Shown here piece by piece: positions 38,165 to 46,356 of a stretch of 64,000 nucleotides of DNA (its first letter is position 1; each line of letters opens with the position of its first letter). The stretch covers positions 1 to 64,000 of the forward strand of contig WGMB01000015.1 in the NCBI GenBank assembly GCA_016125275.1. Direction: 5' to 3'. Origin of the DNA: Acidobacteriota bacterium. GTDB lineage: Bacteria > Acidobacteriota > Terriglobia > Bryobacterales > UBA6623. A program made the translations under genes and the position numbers. Below the pieces are notes generated by a model. That model was not told the origin of the DNA. It made no database searches and was given only the letters and a program-made list of their open reading frames with translations.

Positions 38165-38297
38165 CGAGCCCGACTCTCTGGGCGAGCTCCTCAACGGTCA
38201 GGGAAAGATAATCCCCTCGCCGAGCCCTTTCACATCGTGGAGTATACCCCCACCCCCGCACGCCCGCAAAAGATCAACCGCCCCCCCAACACGCAAA

Positions 38298-38332
38298 ACG
38301 GCGGGGCGCCCGATCCCCAGACGCCCCGCCGT
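38298..38332 (-). terminator. Intrinsic terminator (minus strand) after TIGR03437-like gene
   Basis: ACGGCGGGGCG ... CGCCCCGCCGT perfect 11-bp stem, followed on the minus strand by TTTTG. Confidence 0.65.
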
Positions 38333-38351
38333 CCCCCCCACCAACTCAAAC

Positions 38352-40232
38352 TCACGGCACGACTTCCAGATCCAGGAACGTCGTCGTGTCCACCCAACGG
38401 AAGACGCCGCCCGCGTCCAGCCCCGTCGCCTCGAAGCGCGTCACGCCCTCCGCCGGCGGCATGTGGGTCACGTTCAGCGTCAGCAGCCCGTCCGGCAGCA
38501 ACGCCAGCGCCCACGGCGGAACCGTGAACGACAGCGCCCCCGCCGTCGTCGTGCACACGAACGCCTGCGAGCGGAACTGCATCGGGTCGCTCACCGGACG
38601 CTGCACGGTCGGCGGAATCAGGAACGACCGCCCGTGGATCACCACCAGGTCGTTCGGGTCCCCGCCCGTCCAGCTCAGCGTCAGCCCCGCCGCCCGGCTC
38701 ACCTGCGTCCCGGCCGCCAGCGAAGTCGTCACCGTCACCGGCGGCGACACCGTCATCGTCGCCGGACCGAACGCGCCGACCTCCGCGCCGCCCATGCCCT
38801 GGGTCGCGTAGTCGCCCTGCTCGATCGCCGCCGGCAACGGCGCCATGTAGAGCGGACCCAAGGCCGTCTGGATCGGCGTCAGCGTCAGGCTCACGCCCGG
38901 CCCCGTCACGTCGATCGTCCCCGCATCCAGACGCTGCACGGCCCCTCGCACGATGTCCGCAATCCCGTTCGGGCCGATCGGGTAGCTGTTGCAGCTATCC
39001 GTCGCCGCCGGCGGCACGCCGATGTCCAGCGAAGCATCCTCCGCCAGCCGCACGAACTGCGCCAGGGCCATGTTCGGACCCGTCGCCGTCATGCCCATGC
39101 CCGGCCCCTGTCCGAGGCCCAGCCCCAATCCGCCGGCAAACGACGGGATCCCCGGGTGCAGCCCGTAAGGGCCTATGCCGTTGTTCCCCACGCCGCCCGC
39201 GCCGCTCCGCACGCCGCCTCCGGGGCCCCTGTTCGGTCCCACCGGGTTGAACGGCGAAGGCCTCGTCGGGTACGGACCGCCGTAGCCGGCCGCGGCGCCC
39301 AGTTGCCCCGGCCCCAACCGGCCCAAGCCGCTGGCCAGCACCACCTGCCCAAAGCTCTCGCCCGCCGAGGTGATGTTGAACGCGTCCCGGCACACCCCGC
39401 CATTGCGGTGGATCGCAATCGTGCCGATGTTGCTGGTCCGGTCCATTTGCTGCAGCCGAACCGGCGCGGCGCAGCTATCCGGAACGCCCGCCGGAATCAC
39501 GATCTGGATCTGGTCCAGCCCCGCGAAGCCCGGCGCCCGCCCGGCATATTGCACTTGAGCCCTCATGCCGGCCACGAACACCTCCGGCTGCTCGACCGCC
39601 GGAGCCTGGCCCGGCGTGGGGTCGCCCGCCGCTACCGGCGGATTCGTGGCGCCGAGGCCCGTGCCCCATAGCACCATCACCTGCCCCGGTCGCGCCGAGT
39701 CCCGCACCCCGTTCATCCGAAACCGGTTCGCGGGGTCCGCCACATCCTCAAAGTTCTGCGCCAGCAGCGGTCCCCGACCATTGCGCGCCTGGGTAAACAA
39801 GCCGCAGCCCATGGGCCCGAACGGCGCTTCCACCGTATTGCTCGTCCCTTGGGTCGTCATCACGCGAATCCGAATCCGGTCGCCCGCCAGCCCCAACGGC
39901 AACTGGCAGTTCACCTGCGCGTCCGACACGTACAGCAGCCGGCACATCAACTGTTCATTGATCTGCACGCGCGTCCGCTGCGGCCCCAGCTCCTCCGGCA
40001 GGGGAAACGCCCCCGCCTGCACGCCCGCCGCCGGCCCCAACCCCGATCCGAAGATCGAGATCATGCCGCCCGGCGCCAGCTCCGCTCCCGGAAAGTCGGC
40101 GGGCCGAAAGCTCGCCGCATTCACTACGCCTCCCTGCGAAATCACCGGCTGAGCCGCCCCAGGCAGAACGGCTATTCCAAAAAACAGAGCCGCGAAACCC
40201 GCCACCCGCGGCCCGAAGGTTCTCTCTCGCAT
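38352..40232 (-). CDS. Secreted TIGR03437-like (Solibacter-type) protein
   Basis: ISQGGVVNAASFRPADFPGAELAPGGMISIFGSGLGP...VNCQLPLGLAGDRIRIRVMTTQGTSN...GQVMVLWGTGLGATNPPVAAGDPTPGQAP. Confidence 0.85.
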   Translation of the reverse strand: MRERTFGPRVAGFAALFFGIAVLPGAAQPVISQGGVVNAASFRPADFPGAELAPGGMISIFGSGLGPAAGVQAGAFPLPEELGPQRTRVQINEQLMCRLLYVSDAQVNCQLPLGLAGDRIRIRVMTTQGTSNTVEAPFGPMGCGLFTQARNGRGPLLAQNFEDVADPANRFRMNGVRDSARPGQVMVLWGTGLGATNPPVAAGDPTPGQAPAVEQPEVFVAGMRAQVQYAGRAPGFAGLDQIQIVIPAGVPDSCAAPVRLQQMDRTSNIGTIAIHRNGGVCRDAFNITSAGESFGQVVLASGLGRLGPGQLGAAAGYGGPYPTRPSPFNPVGPNRGPGGGVRSGAGGVGNNGIGPYGLHPGIPSFAGGLGLGLGQGPGMGMTATGPNMALAQFVRLAEDASLDIGVPPAATDSCNSYPIGPNGIADIVRGAVQRLDAGTIDVTGPGVSLTLTPIQTALGPLYMAPLPAAIEQGDYATQGMGGAEVGAFGPATMTVSPPVTVTTSLAAGTQVSRAAGLTLSWTGGDPNDLVVIHGRSFLIPPTVQRPVSDPMQFRSQAFVCTTTAGALSFTVPPWALALLPDGLLTLNVTHMPPAEGVTRFEATGLDAGGVFRWVDTTTFLDLEVVP

Positions 40233-40533
40233 GTCCTACCTCCCTGCGCCGGCAGCCTTCCTGGGCGCCCAACCGCCGGAGCCGTCTCTCGCTAGAAGGA
40301 ACCTTTGAGCACACCGGGCGCCATACTCCCGCCCGAGGGCGGAAATAGTCCCATCCCGCCGTCCTGAAGGCGAAAACTGCGGTCTTTGACTGAAAGCAGG
40401 AACCTCCCTTCCGGCGCACGAGACCCTCCCGCGTACGGAGAAAATTGGGGGTCTTGCCCCACCAGCCGCTAGGGCGTTTGGCGGAGCAACACCCCTCTCG
40501 AAGCGCCCGGAGCCCGTGTACAATGGCCCCGCC

Positions 40534-41559
40534 ATGCGCCGACTCCTCCCGCTGCTGCTGCTCCTGGCCGTAGCCGCCGCCGCCCAGATCGATCAGCCGC
40601 AGTCCTTCCGGGCCCAGCGCTCCTCCAGCTACCGCGCCAACGGCGCCAACCGCGACGCCAAAGTCGTTCCCCCCGGCCAAACCTTCGTCGTCGCCGACCT
40701 CTCCGGCCCCGGCCGCATCGTCCACACCTGGTTCACGCTGGCGACCAACGAACCGCGCTATCTGGAAACCACTTGGCTGCGGATCTATTTCGACGGCGAC
40801 GCCGAGCCCGCCGTCGAAGCGCCCTTCGGAGCCTTCCACGCCCTCGGCCACGGCCGCGTCGCGCCCATCCGCTCGCGCTTCGTCACCGTGGTCGCCCGCC
40901 CGGAGCTCAACGCCAACCTCGCCAACCCCAACGTCGCCGGCTTCAACGCCTACTTCCCCATGCCCTTCGCCCGCGGGGCCCGCGTCGAGATCGAGAACCG
41001 CTCCGCCCAAGAGATTCGCTCGCTCTACTACCAAATCGACTGGCAGCAGCACGCCCAGCCGCCCAGCACCCTCCGCTTCCACGCGCGCTTCGCCGAAAGC
41101 CCCATCCAGGAGCCCATCCCCGGCGCCGGCGGCTTCGAAGCCGTCAACCCCGACGGCGCGGACAACCACCTCATCCTCGAGACCCGCGGCCGCGGCCACC
41201 TCGTCGGCCTCGTCCTCTCCGTGGACGCCCTACGAGGCGGCTGGTGGGAAGGCGACGAGATGTTCTGGATCGACGGCGAAGCCAAGCCGTCCGTCTACGG
41301 CACCGGCACGGAAGACTACTTTGGAGGCGCCTGGGGCTTCCGCAAGGCCTACACCAACGACGACCACGGCCTCAGCTACCTGGAGAAGCTGCCTTGGCGC
41401 CAGGACTGGCAAGCGGGCCGCTATACCATGTACCGCTGGCACGACCGGGACCCGATCCCGTTCCAGAAATCCATCAAGCTGTCCATCGAGCGCGGCCACA
41501 ACAACTCTGCCCGAGACAGCCGCTACACCAGCGTCGTCTACTGGTACCAGCAGCCCTGA
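40534..41559 (+). CDS. DUF2961 domain-containing protein
   Basis: FVVADLSGPGRIVHTWFT...LRIYFDGDAEPAVEAPFGAFHALGHG...MFWIDGEAKPSVYGTGTEDYFGGAWGF. Confidence 0.9.
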   Translation: MRRLLPLLLLLAVAAAAQIDQPQSFRAQRSSSYRANGANRDAKVVPPGQTFVVADLSGPGRIVHTWFTLATNEPRYLETTWLRIYFDGDAEPAVEAPFGAFHALGHGRVAPIRSRFVTVVARPELNANLANPNVAGFNAYFPMPFARGARVEIENRSAQEIRSLYYQIDWQQHAQPPSTLRFHARFAESPIQEPIPGAGGFEAVNPDGADNHLILETRGRGHLVGLVLSVDALRGGWWEGDEMFWIDGEAKPSVYGTGTEDYFGGAWGFRKAYTNDDHGLSYLEKLPWRQDWQAGRYTMYRWHDRDPIPFQKSIKLSIERGHNNSARDSRYTSVVYWYQQP

Positions 41560-41720
41560 GCTTCGGCTTGACACGCGGGCGTATCCTGGACGCGAGAGGT
41601 CGACAAACCCAGCACGACCGCCGCCATCCGGGCCGCCGACGGAGGCGAGAGCAGCGAGCGGCGACAGCGTCGCAAAAACCGGCGCGTTTCGCCTCGCCGA
41701 GGCGTCCAGAGCGCCAAGAA

Positions 41721-41761
41721 AGGCTCACTTTGGCTCAGTTTGGCTCACTCTGGCTCACTTT
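41721..41761. repeat. ~10-bp tandem repeat (4 units) at the 3' end of the SGNH-like gene
   Basis: GGCTCACTTT GGCTCAGTTT GGCTCACTCT GGCTCACTTT; it contains the minus-strand stop codon of the SGNH-like ORF. Confidence 0.85.
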
Positions 41762-42752
41762 CGGATGATTTTTTCGGCGGAGGCCCCGTCTCCAGCCCTT
41801 CGGCCACGCAGTCCGCCCACATCCGCTGCACCTCGGCATTCGGGTGATTGTCGATCGGCACCCGCCGCTCCGGCGTCAGCGGCACGCGGCAGTCCACGAA
41901 GGGCAAGCCGTTGGCGCGCGGCGCCCGCAGCTCCCAAGTGTCCGCGCCGGCCACGCCGTCCTGCAGCAACGCCAACAGAAACCGTATGCCCCGCCGCCGG
42001 CACAGCTCGGCCATCTCCACGATCAGCAGCTCGGTAATGCGCTGCTGGTCGGCCTCGCGCCCGTCGCTGCGGCGCTTGGCCCACGAGCGCTCCAGCAGCT
42101 CCACCAGCGCCAGCTTGTCCCGCAGAGGCGTCTGCGGGTAGGCCTCCGCCGGATGCCGCACCAACCGCCCCTCGCTGTCGAGCGAACAGTACGGCAGCAG
42201 CGGACGGACGCTCGACGCCTGCCTCGTCAGCGCCCGCAGCCACATCGCGCGCCCGATGTTGCGCACCGCATGGTGCTCGATCAACCCGTACAGCACCGTC
42301 TCGGGCGCCTTCTGCCGCTCCAGCCGCTCCTCCAGCAGCAGCAACGACTGGTACGTCCCATAGGCGGACACCCCAAAGTTGCGGTACCGCCGCCCCGGGT
42401 CGCGCGCCTGCAGCAGCCACGCCAGCGTCTGCTCATCGGGCAAGCCCTGCCCGTAGAGGAACGACCCGCCCATCAGCCAAACCTCCGGCGCGCCCTCCGG
42501 AGGCGTTTCAGACGTCCGCCGCGACCCGTCCTCGAGCACCGTCACCCAGCCATCGCCGGTCGCATGCCGCCCAGGCAAATTCCGCCAGCCCAGCGTCGCA
42601 TCCGGCTCCCTGATCCGCACAAACGGGTCGGGCGAAGGGTCCGGCTGCACACTCCAGGTCTCCCCGCCGGCCAAGCGCACCGCGACCTCGCCCAAACCCA
42701 GCGCCGCCACGAGCCCCAACGCCACCGCCGCAAACCCAAAACCCCGCCGCAT
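41745..42752 (-). CDS. SGNH/GDSL hydrolase-like membrane-anchored protein
   Basis: N-terminal TM; VWLMGGSFLYGQGLPDEQT (block I-like Ser); C-terminal IDNHPNAEVQRMWAD (DxxH-like). Confidence 0.7.
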   Translation of the reverse strand: MRRGFGFAAVALGLVAALGLGEVAVRLAGGETWSVQPDPSPDPFVRIREPDATLGWRNLPGRHATGDGWVTVLEDGSRRTSETPPEGAPEVWLMGGSFLYGQGLPDEQTLAWLLQARDPGRRYRNFGVSAYGTYQSLLLLEERLERQKAPETVLYGLIEHHAVRNIGRAMWLRALTRQASSVRPLLPYCSLDSEGRLVRHPAEAYPQTPLRDKLALVELLERSWAKRRSDGREADQQRITELLIVEMAELCRRRGIRFLLALLQDGVAGADTWELRAPRANGLPFVDCRVPLTPERRVPIDNHPNAEVQRMWADCVAEGLETGPPPKKSSESEPE

Positions 42753-42794
42753 AGTTCCGATCCTACAGGGTCTCGCCGGCGGGGCTCGTGGCGG

Positions 42795-44045
42795 CTACCC
42801 GATGTCCGCCTTCGGCCCGAAGAGCTCGTAGCGAATTCGAGACTCCGGCGTTCCGCGTCGTCGCAGGTCATGGATCACCGCGCTCATGAACGGCTTCGGC
42901 CCACAAACGAAGTGCCAACCCCGAGGGTTCGGCAGGAGCTCGTCGAACAGGCCCTTGTCGACCAGTCCGACGCTGTCACAACGGCCATCCTCCACGTCGC
43001 CGGGCAGCGGCGCATCGTAGCGCACGTGCGTCCGCACGTTCGACAGAGTTTCGGCAACCTCACGCACCTCGTCGCCCAGAGCATGCACTGCGCTGTTGCG
43101 GGCCCCGTGGATGAAGTAGACCGGGTTGGCGACCCGGCGGTCCGCCAGCGTCTTGAACATCGAATGGATCGGCGTGATTCCGACGCCGCCGGAGATCAAC
43201 ACGATCGGCTCTCCGTCAGCCAGCTCTTGCAGACTCGGCAGCGTGAACTCCCCGCACGGCGGTCCCACGTCGATGCGATCGCCTTCGTGCAGATGGTCAT
43301 GCAGATAGTTCGACACGACGCCATGCACGCCTTCCGGCCCCGCGCCCAGCTCGCGCTTGACGCTGATGCGATAGTGCCCCACGCCGGGTCGGTCCGACAG
43401 GCTGTAGTTGCGCGGGGACGTTTCCCTGGTGGGGATGTTGACCTTGACCGTGATGTATTGACCGGGATGGAAGTCGGCCAAGGCGCCTTCATCGGCGGGC
43501 TTCAAATAGAACGACGTGATGATGCTCGATTCGGGCTGCTTGCGGGCCACGACGAACGAGCGAAACCCGTTCCATCCGCCCTTCGCGCGCGCTTGCTCAC
43601 GGTAGATTTCCGCCTCTCGCTGGATCAGGATGTGGGCCAGAAGGCCATATGCTTCGCCCCAGGCCTCCGTCACCTCGTCAGTCACGGCCTCTCCCAGCAC
43701 CTCCTTCACCGCAGCCAGCAAATGCTTGCCGACGATCGGATAGTGCTCCGGCTGGATGTCGAGCGAGCAGTGCTTCTGCGCGATCAGCTCCACGGCGGGG
43801 CCCAGTGCGCCCAAGTTCTCGATGTTGGCCGCGTAGGCGCAGATGGCGCCGGCCAGGGCCCTCTGCTGGGTCCCGGCATGTTGGTGCGCTTGGTTGAAGA
43901 AACGCCGGACCTGCGGGTCGCCTTCGAACATCCTCCGGTAGAAGCAACGCGTGATCGTCTCCGCATTGGCGGCGACGGCCGGCGCAGTCGCCTTCACGAT
44001 CTCGATGCTGGACTCCCGCAGCGTGGGGGGAGGTTGGGATAACAT
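42795..44045 (-). CDS. hmp: Flavohemoprotein / nitric oxide dioxygenase
   Basis: IVKATAPAVAANAETITRCFYRRMF globin; FAD/NAD domain HPGQYITVKV...RNYSLSD...LISGGVGITPIHSMFKTL...HFVCGPKPFM. Likely start MLSQPPP at 44045; alternative at 44060. Confidence 0.96.
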   Translation of the reverse strand: MLSQPPPTLRESSIEIVKATAPAVAANAETITRCFYRRMFEGDPQVRRFFNQAHQHAGTQQRALAGAICAYAANIENLGALGPAVELIAQKHCSLDIQPEHYPIVGKHLLAAVKEVLGEAVTDEVTEAWGEAYGLLAHILIQREAEIYREQARAKGGWNGFRSFVVARKQPESSIITSFYLKPADEGALADFHPGQYITVKVNIPTRETSPRNYSLSDRPGVGHYRISVKRELGAGPEGVHGVVSNYLHDHLHEGDRIDVGPPCGEFTLPSLQELADGEPIVLISGGVGITPIHSMFKTLADRRVANPVYFIHGARNSAVHALGDEVREVAETLSNVRTHVRYDAPLPGDVEDGRCDSVGLVDKGLFDELLPNPRGWHFVCGPKPFMSAVIHDLRRRGTPESRIRYELFGPKADIG

Positions 44046-44063
44046 GTATTCACGATGCATCTT
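44041..44063. promoter_or_regulatory. NsrR-like operator at the hmp start
   Basis: Minus strand AAGATGCATCGTGAATACATGTT versus E. coli-type NsrR consensus AAGATGCATTTNAAATGCATCTT; left arm AAGATGCAT is exact. Confidence 0.6.
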
Positions 44064-44166
44064 TAAAGTCTAGCCCCGATCCGCCTCGAATTGAGCGACC
44101 CGGTGAACTTTCTTTTTGTCGCCCGCGGTCTTCGCGCCGCCGGCCCCTCATCATTGGAGTCACCCC

Positions 44167-44625
44167 ATGCATTTGACGCTGCACTCCGACTACGCCCTCC
44201 GAGTCCTGCTCTACCTGAGGCTTCGTGGTGAGAACAAGTCGACGATCCAGGAGATCGCGGACGCCTACGCTATTTCCAAAAACCATCTGATGAAGGTCGT
44301 GCAGCAGCTCGCCGCGCTGGGCTACGTGAGCGCCAGCCGTGGACGCAACGGCGGGCTGGTGCTTGCAAAGCAGGCGGAAGACGTCAACCTGGGGCGCGTG
44401 GTCGAACAGATGGAGCCGCACCTCAACCTGGTGGAATGTTTTGACATGACCGTCAACACCTGTCCGATCGCCCTGTGTTGCGATCTAAAGACGGTGTTGA
44501 CCGAGGCCCAGCAATCTTTCCTGACCACGCTGGCGCGCTACACGCTGGCGGATCTAGGAACCCGGCCCGAACGGCTGCGCAAACTCCTCCAGATCGCGCC
44601 GGCATCGCAGCCTGGACAAACCTGA
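44167..44625 (+). CDS. nsrR: Rrf2 family nitric-oxide-sensing repressor NsrR
   Basis: MHLTLHSDYALRVLLYLRL...ISKNHLMKVVQQLAALGYVSASRGRNGGLVLA...ECFDMTVNTCPIALCCDLK (Fe-S cysteines); divergent from hmp. Confidence 0.93.
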   Translation: MHLTLHSDYALRVLLYLRLRGENKSTIQEIADAYAISKNHLMKVVQQLAALGYVSASRGRNGGLVLAKQAEDVNLGRVVEQMEPHLNLVECFDMTVNTCPIALCCDLKTVLTEAQQSFLTTLARYTLADLGTRPERLRKLLQIAPASQPGQT

Positions 44626-44646
44626 TGCAATCTCCGGCCCCTTGGG

Positions 44647-46353
44647 CTACTGCTCCGCCCGCACCCATTCCAGCGCCGCCCGCGCCTGGATCGACTCCAC
44701 CTGCGCGCCGTTCAGCCAGCGCAGAAAGGTCAAGCCGTCCTGATCGACCAGGAACACCTCGCCGTCGAAGTCGAGCGGGGCGGGCTGCGAGGTCGGGGCT
44801 CCTGTTTCATCGTGAGTCACCAGCCATTGCCGTCCGGCGAAGCTCCACTGCGCCAACCAGCCGTCTCCCCACTTCGCCACCGTCACCATCTGGCCGGCGG
44901 CGTCCGCCGAGGGCTCGAAATCGATGGTTCTGGCCAAGCCGATCAAGCCCTGCGCGCCAACCAGCGTCAGTCGCCGAGCCTGACGATCCAGGACCCAGGC
45001 CTGCTGAGCGCCGTCGTCGTAGGTCGGATCGCCCCGCTCAGCGGCCGCGCGCTGCGCTCCAAAGAGCTCACAGTCCGGTAGTGACCAAATCGTCGGTTCG
45101 TACTCCTTGAAGAAACAGCCGCCCGCCCGAGCGAAGTACGTTCCCCGGGGCCGCTCAGCGGCTGCCGGCGGGGCGGCGCTCGACGGTCCCCGGTCGGGTA
45201 TCACGTTGCGTTGAGAGGCGCCGCTGGGCTGCACCAGGGCCGTACTATCAAAGTAGTGAGCGCCCGGCGAAGGCCCGGTTTTCCCACCCTTGACCTCGAT
45301 GGGCGAGGACTCGAACCGGGTCACCTCGATCCGAGTCGTCAACTTCGCTGTTGGCTCCTTGGGGTCGTCGTCCACCCAGAGCGTGGAGGGCTCCTCCCCT
45401 GGACCACCCGGCCGGATCGGGCTCTGGTTCAGCAGCGCTGTTTGGATCGCCGCGTACGGTGCGTCACGGCGAAGCTGCCGTCCGCTCGGCCCGTCGAAGA
45501 TCACAACCGGCAAGCCCTTGCGGATGGATCCATCGGAAAAGCGCAGCCGGGTGTACTGATTGATCTCCTCGCAGCCGCGCTCTTCCCAGAGATAGTTGCA
45601 CCCGAGCTCTGCTCCCAGAATGCCCACAACCGTGACGGTTCCTGCGCCCGAGGCGGCGAAGGGATCGTCCCACTCCCCCGGTTCCACCCAATCCGCGTAG
45701 TCATTGTCTCGAAAGGGTTCCTTGGCGACCGCCAGGTACGGCTCGAGATTGTCCGGGTGCAACGCGGTCCAGCGCGCGCCTTGGGCTTCATAGATCCCGC
45801 TCAGCCAGCGCCTCTCGCGCATCTCGTCGGCATAGGCGCAGTCGCTGGTGACGAGCTCCGCCCGGCCGTCGCCGTTTGAGTCTCGCAGCAGGGAAGCCGG
45901 GTCCGCAAAGACCCCTTGCGTCTCGATCGTCCAAGGAATGGGCCGTCCGTCGCCTTCGAACAGCAACGCCGTCATCACGCCGCCCTCGACACAGCGGCCA
46001 TTGCCGGCCCACGCCATGGCGAACAGCAAGTCGTCCTGGCCGTTGGCGTCGAAGTCGGCCCTGTAGACCCGATGCGGCCCGTTGCTGGTCGGGAGCTCAA
46101 CCTCCCAGGGTGGGCCGGCGCCGTCCATACCCTCCGCGAATAGAGAACCGGGGCCTCGAACGCTCACCCGCGCCAAGCCCAAATCGACGGACTTGGGAGG
46201 ATCGGCCCAACCCAGCTCGCGAATCTCGGCGATCTCCTGCACGGGAAACCGCGGCGGGGCCTGCGCGCACGCCGACCCGGCCAAGACCAGCCAGCAGCCC
46301 ACCCAGCGAAAGACCATCCGACTCGCCCTCCCGCCCGATCGTACGCCGTCCAT
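44647..46353 (-). CDS. Secreted FG-GAP/VCBS-like hypothetical protein, paralogue 1
   Basis: Signal peptide; DFDANGQDDLLFAMAWAGNGRCVEGG; DSNGDGRAELVTSDC; GLPVVIFDGPSGRQLR; C-terminal FLRWLNGAQVESIQARAALEWVRAEQ. Confidence 0.7.
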   Translation of the reverse strand: MDGVRSGGRASRMVFRWVGCWLVLAGSACAQAPPRFPVQEIAEIRELGWADPPKSVDLGLARVSVRGPGSLFAEGMDGAGPPWEVELPTSNGPHRVYRADFDANGQDDLLFAMAWAGNGRCVEGGVMTALLFEGDGRPIPWTIETQGVFADPASLLRDSNGDGRAELVTSDCAYADEMRERRWLSGIYEAQGARWTALHPDNLEPYLAVAKEPFRDNDYADWVEPGEWDDPFAASGAGTVTVVGILGAELGCNYLWEERGCEEINQYTRLRFSDGSIRKGLPVVIFDGPSGRQLRRDAPYAAIQTALLNQSPIRPGGPGEEPSTLWVDDDPKEPTAKLTTRIEVTRFESSPIEVKGGKTGPSPGAHYFDSTALVQPSGASQRNVIPDRGPSSAAPPAAAERPRGTYFARAGGCFFKEYEPTIWSLPDCELFGAQRAAAERGDPTYDDGAQQAWVLDRQARRLTLVGAQGLIGLARTIDFEPSADAAGQMVTVAKWGDGWLAQWSFAGRQWLVTHDETGAPTSQPAPLDFDGEVFLVDQDGLTFLRWLNGAQVESIQARAALEWVRAEQ

Positions 46354-46356
46354 CGC

